From Palsa-459 sp035937595 (GTDB taxonomy: Bacteria > Actinomycetota > Acidimicrobiia > Acidimicrobiales > RAAP-2), in contig DASZHS010000045.1 in NCBI GenBank assembly GCA_035937595.1, forward strand, positions 36,709 through 100,708: a stretch of 64,000 nucleotides of DNA, given 5' to 3'. Each line of letters opens with the position of its first letter. The stretch's first letter is position 1. Shown here in pieces: positions 55,924-62,812 of the stretch. The notes beneath the pieces were generated by a model. It was not told the origin of the DNA and did not search any database. It was given only the letters and a program-made list of their open reading frames with translations. A program made the translations under genes and the position numbers.

Positions 55924-57087
55924 GTGACGACGACGCTCCTCGTCACGAACGACTTCCCGCCGAAGCTGGGCGGGATCCAGAGCTACCTCGAAGAGCTGTG
56001 GCGCCGGCTCGATCCCGCGAGCGTCGCGGTGCTCACCGCGAACTCGCACGCCGACGCCGACGCCTACGACGCACGAGCTCACGCCGAGGGCCGCCACGTC
56101 GTCCGGCGCGACGGCTCGACGCTGTACCTCCCGACGCCGTCCGTGCGTCGCGCCATCGACCGCGAGGTCGACCGCGTACGGCCCGACCTCGTGCTCTACG
56201 ACCCGTACGTCCCGCTCGGGCTCGCCGGCGCGCGTCGCGGGTGCCCCTACGGCGTGGTGCTGCACGGCGCGGAGGTGGCGATCCCCGCGCGCCTCCCGGC
56301 CGTCCGCCTCGCGGCGCGCAAGGTGCTCCGCGACGCCGCCGTCGTCGTGAGCGCCGGCTCGTACCCCGAGGACGAGGCACGCCGGCTCGCCGGTGCGCGG
56401 CTCCCGCCGGTCGTCCGCGTGCCGCCGGGCGTCGACGCGACCCGGTTCGTGCCCCTCGCACCCGACGCGCGACGCGCGGCGCGCGCGCGACTCGACCTCC
56501 CCGAAGAGGGGCACCTGATCGTCTCGGTGGGACGGCTGGTCCCGCGCAAGGGCATCGACGTGCTCATCGAGGCGGTCGCACGCCTGGGCGCCGTGGGTCG
56601 CACCACCTTGGCGGTGGCGGGCGACGGCCGCGACGCGGCTCGGCTCCGGCGCCTCGCGCGTCGCGGTGGCGTGCCCGCGCGCTTCCTCGGACGGGTGAGC
56701 GAGACCGACAAGGCGGACCTCCTCGCAGCGGCCGACGTCTTCGCCCAGCCGTGCCGGTCGCGGTGGGGCGGGCTCGAGCAGGAGGGGTTCGGCATCGTCT
56801 TCCTCGAGGCGGCCGCGTGCGGCGTCCCCCAGGTCGCGGGACGCTCGGGCGGCTCCTCTGAGGCCGTCGTGTCGGGCACGACCGGGCTCGTCGTCGACGA
56901 GCCGCGCGATCCCCGCGCCGTCGCCGACGCACTCGCCGCGCTCCTCACTGACGCGCCACGGCGCGCGGCGATGGGCGACGCCGCGCGGCACCGGGCCGTG
57001 GCGGAGTTCGACTACGACGTGCTGACGCGGCGGCTCGCCGAGGGCCTCGCCGCCGCGGTCGGTGGCCGCGCTGCGGCCGCGTCGTAG
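55924..57087 (+). CDS. pimB: GT4 glycosyltransferase, PimB-like mannosyltransferase
   Basis: A 387-residue GT-B glycosyltransferase. The N-terminal TLLVTNDFPPKLGGIQSYLEEL is the typical GT4 start; the C-terminal domain has VSVGRLVPRKGIDVLIEAVARL and the EX7E region EQEGFGIVFLEAAACGVPQVAGRSGGSSEAV. This matches GDP-mannose-dependent phosphatidylinositol-mannoside mannosyltransferase (PimB') and near relatives. It is followed by SRPBCC, ROK kinase and, further on, PlsC genes; the same set surrounds pimB' in mycobacteria and streptomycetes as I recall. The acceptor may differ in this lineage. GTG at 55924. Confidence 0.82.
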   Translation: MTTTLLVTNDFPPKLGGIQSYLEELWRRLDPASVAVLTANSHADADAYDARAHAEGRHVVRRDGSTLYLPTPSVRRAIDREVDRVRPDLVLYDPYVPLGLAGARRGCPYGVVLHGAEVAIPARLPAVRLAARKVLRDAAVVVSAGSYPEDEARRLAGARLPPVVRVPPGVDATRFVPLAPDARRAARARLDLPEEGHLIVSVGRLVPRKGIDVLIEAVARLGAVGRTTLAVAGDGRDAARLRRLARRGGVPARFLGRVSETDKADLLAAADVFAQPCRSRWGGLEQEGFGIVFLEAAACGVPQVAGRSGGSSEAVVSGTTGLVVDEPRDPRAVADALAALLTDAPRRAAMGDAARHRAVAEFDYDVLTRRLAEGLAAAVGGRAAAAS

Positions 57088-57119
57088 GCTTCTGGCGCCA
57101 TGGAGAGGGGACGCACACC

Positions 57120-57560
57120 GTGACCGAGCGCGCCACCGAGACCATCGTCGTCGCCGCGGACCCGGGCACGGTGTTCTCCGTGGCCGTAGACCTGGAGGAC
57201 TACCCCGAGTGGGTCGCGGACCTCAAGAGCGTGGCGGTGTCCGAGCGCGACGGCGAGGGTCGCCCGCTCGTCGCGACGTTCCGCGCGGCGGCCTTCGGCC
57301 GCTCGTCGACCTACACCTTGCGCTACGACTACGCGGGCGCCCCGACGCTGCTCTCGTGGGTGATGGTCGAGGGCGACCTCACGTCCAAGCTCGACGGCTC
57401 CTACCGCTTCGAGCCGACGGACGGGGGCACGCTCGTGACCTACCAGCTCGAGGTCGAGCTGCGCGTGCCGATCCCGGGGTTCGTCAAGCAGCGTGCGGCG
57501 CAGCGGATCCAGGGCACCGCCCTTCGCGAGCTCAAGGCCCGGGCAGAGTCCATGGCGTGA
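57120..57560 (+). CDS. SRPBCC (polyketide cyclase/START-like) lipid-binding protein
   Basis: A 146-residue SRPBCC-fold protein. ETIVVAADPGTVFSVAVDLEDYPEWVADLKSV is the canonical start, followed by the antiparallel sheet (YTLRYDYAGAPTLLSWVMVEGDLTSKLDGSYRFEP) and the long C-terminal helix (GFVKQRAAQRIQGTALRELKARAE). It resembles the mycobacterial TB16.3/Rv2185c protein found next to pimB' and plsC. It likely binds a hydrophobic ligand or participates in lipid synthesis. The GTG at 57120 follows GAGAGGGG. It overlaps the kinase gene by GTGA. Confidence 0.88.
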   Translation: MTERATETIVVAADPGTVFSVAVDLEDYPEWVADLKSVAVSERDGEGRPLVATFRAAAFGRSSTYTLRYDYAGAPTLLSWVMVEGDLTSKLDGSYRFEPTDGGTLVTYQLEVELRVPIPGFVKQRAAQRIQGTALRELKARAESMA

Positions 57561-58522
57561 GCGGGCCGTCCGTCGGCGTCGACGTCGGCGGCACCAAGAT
57601 CCTCGCCGTGCTCACGGACGCCGACGGCGCCCTGCACGCCGAGGCGCGCCGCTCGACACCTCCAGACGCCGACGCGCCGGGGGTCGTCGTCGCCGACACG
57701 ATCGCGGACCTCGTCGCCGACCTCGCCGCGGCCGTCGGCCGGGACCTCTCCGAGCTCCCGCTCGGCGTCGGCGTCCCCGGGATGCTCTCCCTCGACGGGG
57801 TGCTCGTCGCCTCGCCGAATCTTCAGAGCGCCTCGGGCGCGGACCTCTCGAGCGTGCTCGCCGCGCGGCTCGGGGGTCGCCGGTTCCTCCTCGCGAACGA
57901 CGCGGACGCGGCGGCGGTCGCCGAGCATCGACTGGGGGCCGCACGGGGCGTCGACGACTTCGTGCTCGTGACGCTCGGGACCGGGATCGGCGGCGGCGTG
58001 GTGGCGAACGGCCGCCTCGTGCGCGGGCGCGGCGGGTTCGCCGGCGAGATCGGCCACGTCGTCGTCGACCCCGCCGGCCCACGCTGCCCCTGCGGGAAGC
58101 GCGGCTGCTGGGAGCGCTACGCGTCGGGTGCGGGGGTCGCCCGGCTCTCGCGGGAGGCCGCGGTCGCCGGGCGGCTGACCGAGCTCGTGGCGCGCGTGGG
58201 CGACGCCGAGGCGGTCCGCGGCGAGGACGTCACGCACGCCGCGGCGACGGGGGACCGCGAGGCGCTCGCGGTCCTCGAGGAGGTGGGGTGGTGGCTCGCC
58301 CTCGGCCTCGCGAACCTGGCGGCGGTCCTCGACCCGGCCCGCTTCGTCCTGGGCGGCGGGCTCGTAGAGGCGAGCGCCCTGCTGCTGCCCCCCACCCGGC
58401 GACAGCTCGTCGGGCTGCTCCAGGCCGGCGAGCAGCGCCCGCCCATTGAGGTGGTCGCCGCCGAGCTCGGCAGCCGCGCGGGCGCCATCGGTGCGGCGCT
58501 GCTCGCGGCGGAGGCGGCCTAG
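57557..58522 (+). CDS. ROK-family glucokinase
   Basis: A 321-residue ROK kinase. The phosphate motif VGVDVGGTKILAVL is at the N-terminus, GVGVPGML and LANDADAAAVAEHRLG carry substrate and catalytic Asp residues, VTLGTGIGGGVV binds phosphate, and GEIGHVVVDPAGPRCPCGKRGCWERYASG contains the ROK zinc site (CxCGxxGC plus His). The set matches the ATP-dependent glucokinase of actinobacteria (GlkA type). It phosphorylates glucose at C6. It overlaps the SRPBCC gene by GTGA, and the next gene starts directly after its TAG. Confidence 0.9.
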   Translation: MSGPSVGVDVGGTKILAVLTDADGALHAEARRSTPPDADAPGVVVADTIADLVADLAAAVGRDLSELPLGVGVPGMLSLDGVLVASPNLQSASGADLSSVLAARLGGRRFLLANDADAAAVAEHRLGAARGVDDFVLVTLGTGIGGGVVANGRLVRGRGGFAGEIGHVVVDPAGPRCPCGKRGCWERYASGAGVARLSREAAVAGRLTELVARVGDAEAVRGEDVTHAAATGDREALAVLEEVGWWLALGLANLAAVLDPARFVLGGGLVEASALLLPPTRRQLVGLLQAGEQRPPIEVVAAELGSRAGAIGAALLAAEAA

Positions 58523-59218
58523 TTGCGCCTCGGCATCCTGCTCCCGACGTTCCGCACCTCGCCCCGCGACGCGCTCGACGCCGCCGAGGACGCGGCGCGC
58601 CACGGGCTGGACGGCGTCTTCGCCTACGACCACCTCTGGCCGATGGGCTCGCCGGAGCGCCCGGCCATCGCCCCCTTCGAGGTCCTCGCCGCGGTGGCCG
58701 AGCGGCAGCCCTCGCTCGTGGTCGGCCCGCTCGTGGCGAGGGTCGGGCTCGTCGGGAACGAGACGCTGCTCGGCCAGTGCCGGGCGCTGCGGATGGTCGC
58801 GAGCGATCGTGTCGTGATCGCGCTCGGGACCGGCGACCGCCTCTCGCGCGCGGAGAACCTCGCCTACGGCGTACCTCTCGCGCCGCCCGACGAACGCCGC
58901 GCCGCGCTGCGCGAGGTGGCGGCGTCGCTCGACGGCGAGGGCGTCGAGGTCTGGATCGGCGACGGGGCGCCGGCGACCCGGGCGATCGCCTCGGAGCTCG
59001 GCTGCACCCTCAACCTGTGGGACGCCGACCCCGAGGTCGTGGGACGGGCCGCGGCGACGGCCGCGGTGAGCTGGGCGGGGCCGCCCCCCCTGCGCGACGA
59101 CGCGGTGGACGAGGCGGCGACCGCTGCGCTGCTCGCCGCACTCGCGGCCGTGGGGTCCACGTGGGCCGTGTTCGCACCCCAGCTGCCCATCGAGCTCCTC
59201 GCGCGGCTGCGGGGCTGA
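58523..59218 (+). CDS. Short LLM-class oxidoreductase
   Basis: A 231-residue, shortened LLM TIM-barrel protein: LRLGILLPTFRTSP, HGLDGVFAYDHLWPMGSPERPAIAPFEVLAAVAER, VGPLVARVGLV, VIALGTGDRLSRAEN and EVWIGDGAPATRAIASELG. Normal members have about 290-340 residues, so the part around the substrate-side helices is reduced. The frame begins with a TTG that follows the TAG of the glucokinase gene without a gap, a GGAGGC sequence lying just upstream. F420 use is likely by family, but this short form may have lost activity. Confidence 0.8.
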   Translation: MRLGILLPTFRTSPRDALDAAEDAARHGLDGVFAYDHLWPMGSPERPAIAPFEVLAAVAERQPSLVVGPLVARVGLVGNETLLGQCRALRMVASDRVVIALGTGDRLSRAENLAYGVPLAPPDERRAALREVAASLDGEGVEVWIGDGAPATRAIASELGCTLNLWDADPEVVGRAAATAAVSWAGPPPLRDDAVDEAATAALLAALAAVGSTWAVFAPQLPIELLARLRG

Positions 59219-59230
59219 CGTCGATGCGCG

Positions 59231-60124
59231 TCAGGGGCGACCGGCGCCGGGGACGGCGACCTCGACCGACTCGACCTGCCCGTCGCGCGCGGCCGACGCG
59301 AGCTTCGGCGTCGAGGTCGGCGCGGTCATCAGGTACAGCGTGGTGCGGTCCTCACCGCCGAGCATGCACGCGTAGCAGTTCTTCTGCGTCGTGACGGTGG
59401 CCGTCACCTCGCCGCCCTCGGCGACACGGAGGCACTGCGGTGCCATGGCGTTCGCGACCCAGACCTGACCCTCTCGGTCGAGGCAGATGCCGTCGGGGGC
59501 GACGCCCTGAAGCGTCGCGAACACGCGGTGGTTGGCGAGCTTCCCGTCGGTCGCGACGTCGAAGGCGGAGAGCTGGCCGCCCGTCGTCTCGGCCACGACG
59601 AGCGTCCGGCCGTCCTCGGTGAGGACCATGCCGTTGGGGAACTTGAGGTCGCCCGCCACCTGGAGGACCGACCCGTCCGGGTCGACCACGATGAGCGCCG
59701 TGGTCCGAGGGGAGCAGCGCGGCTCGCCCTCCGGCGGCGGGTCCGCGAGCTGCTCCAGCCACCGGTCGATGTCGAAGCCGAAGTTCGCGACGTAGGCGGT
59801 GCCGTCGGCGGCGACGACCATGTCGTTCGCCCAGTACCCGCAGTGCTCAGAGACGTCGGCGTACGCGCGCGGCACCCCGTCGGCGCCGACGGCCAGGATC
59901 ACCTGGTCGGTCATCGAGACGATGAGCAGCGTGCCGTCGGCGCGCCAGCCGAGCCCCGAGGGCTGGCCGTGCACGCCGACCTCGAGCCGCTCGCCGTCGT
60001 CGCCGAGCGAGAACACGCCGTGGCGGAAGAAGTCGCTGTACCAGAGACGCCCGTCGTGCCAGCGCGGCCCCTCGCCGAAGGCGAGGCCGGTGTGGCGCAC
60101 CGTCGTCGTGTACGTCGTCACCAC
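59231..60124 (-). CDS. SMP-30/gluconolactonase-family beta-propeller protein
   Basis: A 297-residue six-bladed propeller. GLAFGEGPRWHDGRLWYSDFF is the first metal-ligand Glu region, GWRADGTLLIVSMTDQ, YWANDMVVAADGTAYVANFGFD (Asn ligand), GDLKFPNGMVLTEDGRTLVVAET (Asn ligand) and GVAPDGICLDREGQVWVANA (Asp ligand) follow. These are the Ca or Zn ligands of SMP-30 lactonases. It hydrolyses a lactone, perhaps a sugar lactone. The start is GTG 60124 (a second GTG follows at 60121), after GGGGAGGA. It is oriented opposite to its neighbours and inserted between the LLM and plsC genes. Confidence 0.85.
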   Translation of the reverse strand: MVTTYTTTVRHTGLAFGEGPRWHDGRLWYSDFFRHGVFSLGDDGERLEVGVHGQPSGLGWRADGTLLIVSMTDQVILAVGADGVPRAYADVSEHCGYWANDMVVAADGTAYVANFGFDIDRWLEQLADPPPEGEPRCSPRTTALIVVDPDGSVLQVAGDLKFPNGMVLTEDGRTLVVAETTGGQLSAFDVATDGKLANHRVFATLQGVAPDGICLDREGQVWVANAMAPQCLRVAEGGEVTATVTTQKNCYACMLGGEDRTTLYLMTAPTSTPKLASAARDGQVESVEVAVPGAGRP

Positions 60125-60231
60125 CGTCGGTCCTCCCCTCGCACGGGCACGCACGCTACCGAGCACGCCGCGCACGGACCAGCGCCCGGCGGGACCAGGT
60201 CCGCGCGGTCGGGCGGCAGTACGTTGCGAGC

Positions 60232-60882
60232 GTGGGGTACTGGCTGCTGAAGGTCGTGCTCACGCCGGTCCTCCTCGTCGCCTACCGCGTCCGCTGCCCC
60301 GGGCGCTCCCAGGTCCCCGCGCGAGGCGGGGCCATCCTCGCCGCCAACCACCAGAGCTTCTGCGACTCGATCTTCCTGCCGCTGTGCGTGCGGCGGCGGG
60401 TCACCTACCTCGCCAAGGCCGAGTACTTCGACTCGTGGCGCACGCGGTGGTTCTTCTCGGCGGTCGGCCAGATCCCCATCCACCGCGGCGGCGGCTCGGC
60501 GTCCGAGCGCGCGCTCGCAACGGCGCGCGAGGTGCTCGCCGACGGCCGGCTGGTGGCCCTCTACCCGGAGGGCACGCGTGCCGGCGACGGGTGCACGCAC
60601 CGCGGCCGCACCGGGGTCGCCCGCCTCTCGCTCGACGGCGGGGTCCCCGTGATCCCCGTCGGGATCTCGGGCACGGCCGGGGTGCAGCCGATCGGCCGAC
60701 GCGTGCCGCGGCCCTTCCGCCGCGTGACGGTCGCCTTCGGGGCGCCGAGGACCCTCACCCCCGAGGGGGTGGCCGAGTCGGGCGAGGAGGGGCTGCGCCG
60801 CTTCACCGACGAGCTGATGGCCGAGATCGCGGCGTTGTCGGGCCGCCCCTACGTGGACTCCTACGTCGCGCGAAGGGGCTGA
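60232..60882 (+). CDS. plsC: 1-acyl-sn-glycerol-3-phosphate acyltransferase
   Basis: A 216-residue PlsC-family acyltransferase with the catalytic motif AANHQSFCDSIFLP (HxxxxD in NHQSFCD), motif II QIPIHRGGG, motif III ALYPEGTRAGDG and motif IV VPVIPVGISGT. It transfers an acyl group to lysophosphatidate in phospholipid synthesis. An N-terminal hydrophobic segment (WLLKVVLTPVLLVAY) associates it with the membrane. The 3' end overlaps the converging glycerol-kinase gene by 22 bp. Confidence 0.92.
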   Translation: MGYWLLKVVLTPVLLVAYRVRCPGRSQVPARGGAILAANHQSFCDSIFLPLCVRRRVTYLAKAEYFDSWRTRWFFSAVGQIPIHRGGGSASERALATAREVLADGRLVALYPEGTRAGDGCTHRGRTGVARLSLDGGVPVIPVGISGTAGVQPIGRRVPRPFRRVTVAFGAPRTLTPEGVAESGEEGLRRFTDELMAEIAALSGRPYVDSYVARRG

Positions 60883-62366
60883 GCCGCGAGCGCGCGCACG
60901 CGGCGGACCGCGTCGAGCCACGCGTCGTAGGCGGCGTCGAGCGCAGGGGCGATCTGCGGGTCGAAGCGGGCGTCGGCCTCCCAAGCCTCGTCGAGCCCCT
61001 CGAGGGTGACCGCACCGACGGCGAGCCCGGCGACCGTGGCCGCCCCGACGGCCGTCGCCTCCACGGACCGGGGGCGCCGCACGACGAGGCGCGCCCCGTC
61101 GGCCAGCGACTGGCACAGCGGGTCCATGGTCGACGCGCCGCCGTCGACGCGCAGCTCGGCGAGGGCCTCGCCGCCCTCGCGCATCGCGTCGAGCATCGCG
61201 CGGCCCTGGAAGCCGAGCGAGTCGACGACCGCGCGGGCGACGTGCGCGCGCGTGACGCCGCGAGAGAGCCCCATCAGGGTCCCGCGCGCGTCGGGGTCCC
61301 ACCAGGGGCTCCCGAGCCCGGTGAGCGCCGGGACGAAGATCGCGCCGTTCGCGTCCTCGACGCTGCGGGCGAGCCGGCCGACCTCCCGCGACGACGACGC
61401 AAGGCCGAGCTCGTCGCGGTACCACTGGATCGCCGCCCCGGCGACGAACGCGGCGCCCTCGAGCGCGAAGGTCGCGGGCCCGTGCGCACCGAGGTCCCAG
61501 GCGACGGTCGTGACGAGCCCGTCGACGTCGTGGGGTCGGACCTCACCGGCATTGGCGAGAAGGAACGCACCGGTGCCGAAGGTCGCCTTCACCATGCCGC
61601 GCGCGGTGCAGCGCTGTCCGAAGAGCGCCGCCTGCTGGTCGCCGAGGATGCCGGCGACGACCACGCCCCCGAGCCCGGGGACGAGCTCCTCGGGGAGCCG
61701 GCCGAGCACCCCGCACGAGGGGTGCAGCTCGGCGAGGGCACCACGGGGGACGCCCAGCAGCCCGCAGAGCTCGTCGCTCCAGCCGGCCGCGTCGAGGTCG
61801 TAGAGCATCGTGCGCGAGGCGTTCGACGCGTCGGTCGCGAACACGCCGCCCTCTGGCCCGCCCGTCAGATGCCAGCACACGAGCGAGTCGATCGTGCACA
61901 GCCCGAGGTCCTGCGCGTCGTCGAGGAGGCCCGAGTCGAGCAGCCAGCGCATCTTCGTCGCCGAGAAGTACGGGTCGAGTGTCAGACCGGTGCGCGCGCG
62001 GATGAGGGGTTCGAGCCCACGGTCACGGAGCTCGGCGCACGCCGGTGCGGTCCGTCGGTCCTGCCACACGATCGCCGGCGCGAGGACGCGACCGTCGGCG
62101 CGATCCACCGCCACGGTCGTCTCGCGCTGGTTGGTGATGCCGATCACCGCCACGTCGTCGCCGGCGAGGTGGACGCGGAAGGCGAGCTCCTCGAGCGTCT
62201 CGTCGACGAGCGCGAGGATCTCGCCGGCGTCGTGCTCGACCCAGCCGGGGGCGGGGAAGTGCTGGGTCAGCTCGCGCTGCGCGACGTCGACCACCCGGCC
62301 GTCGAGGTCCGTCGCGAGCGCCCGAACGCTCGTCGTGCCGGCATCGACGGCGACGAGTCGGAGCAC
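60861..62366 (-). CDS. glpK: Glycerol kinase
   Basis: A 501-residue FGGY carbohydrate kinase. LRLVAVDAGTTSVRALATDLDG is the phosphate-1 region, ITNQRETTVAVDRADGR and IVWQDRRTAPACAEL are GlpK-specific glycerol-binding elements (Arg and Glu contacts), YFSATKMRWLLD follows, and LGGVVVAGILGDQQAALFGQ plus KATFGTGAFLLANAG complete the ATP site. It phosphorylates glycerol to sn-glycerol 3-phosphate and fits well next to plsC. The regulatory residues for FBP or EIIA-Glc control are not evident. No glpF or glpD is adjacent. Confidence 0.93.
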   Translation of the reverse strand: MLRLVAVDAGTTSVRALATDLDGRVVDVAQRELTQHFPAPGWVEHDAGEILALVDETLEELAFRVHLAGDDVAVIGITNQRETTVAVDRADGRVLAPAIVWQDRRTAPACAELRDRGLEPLIRARTGLTLDPYFSATKMRWLLDSGLLDDAQDLGLCTIDSLVCWHLTGGPEGGVFATDASNASRTMLYDLDAAGWSDELCGLLGVPRGALAELHPSCGVLGRLPEELVPGLGGVVVAGILGDQQAALFGQRCTARGMVKATFGTGAFLLANAGEVRPHDVDGLVTTVAWDLGAHGPATFALEGAAFVAGAAIQWYRDELGLASSSREVGRLARSVEDANGAIFVPALTGLGSPWWDPDARGTLMGLSRGVTRAHVARAVVDSLGFQGRAMLDAMREGGEALAELRVDGGASTMDPLCQSLADGARLVVRRPRSVEATAVGAATVAGLAVGAVTLEGLDEAWEADARFDPQIAPALDAAYDAWLDAVRRVRALAAQPLRAT

Positions 62367-62618
62367 CGCTGGAGGCTACCGACGGACACCACGTGCGCTC
62401 AGTGGTCGCCGCAGCACCGGGTGCTGCCGAGTGACGTCGCGCGAGTCGCGCGCCCGTGCAGACCCGCCCGGGCCGCCCGCCCGGACCACGTCCCCACGGA
62501 CCCGACGCGCCCCCTGCGTCGCGCGCGGCCGACCCCGCCGTGCCTGGGCCTGGCCGGTGACCGGGGGGCACCCGCGGGCGATGCCTGGGTCGCCCGGGAG
62601 GTCGGAATCGCCACTGGA

Positions 62619-62669
62619 TACGGGCAAACAAACCATTGACAAGCCCGTAGTTACCGTGCTGTAGTTACC
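62619..62669 (+). promoter_or_regulatory. nrdJ promoter with inverted and direct repeats
   Basis: A perfect -35 hexamer TTGACA lies at 62636-62641, with TGTAGT (62660-62665) at 18-bp spacing as a possible -10. The -35 sits in the loop of an inverted repeat TACGGGC (62619-62625) / GCCCGTA (62643-62649). GTAGTTACC is repeated at 62647-62655 and 62661-62669. The 446-bp gap 62367-62812 otherwise holds a short GCAGCACC/GGTGCTGC palindrome at 62411-62427 and no gene. Confidence 0.6.
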
Positions 62670-62714
62670 ACTGCATCTTGCGGCGGGTGTTGGGGAAACC
62701 ACAACATCTTGTGT
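62668..62714 (+). promoter_or_regulatory. Two NrdR-like boxes upstream of nrdJ
   Basis: Box 2 (62699-62714) reads CCACAACATCTTGTGT and fits the NrdR consensus acaCwAtATaTwGtgt well. Box 1 (62668-62683) reads CCACTGCATCTTGCGG and fits less well. Their centres are 31 bp apart, three helical turns, as is usual for cooperative NrdR binding. They lie at and downstream of the predicted transcription start. Confidence 0.65.
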
Positions 62715-62812
62715 CGGAGGGCCGGGAACTACGCTCCCGAGCCGGGGCACTCGGACCGTTGCGGGCGCACGGGACGGACGGGTGCGGGGAACCACCGAGA
62801 GGAGACACGGGG

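Noticed and set aside
62367..62812. Cobalamin riboswitch upstream of the B12-dependent nrdJ
   Set aside because: A GCCACTGG sequence at 62610 recalls part of the riboswitch core, but no B12 box (AGYCAGGAGACCTGCC-like) or surrounding conserved elements are present.
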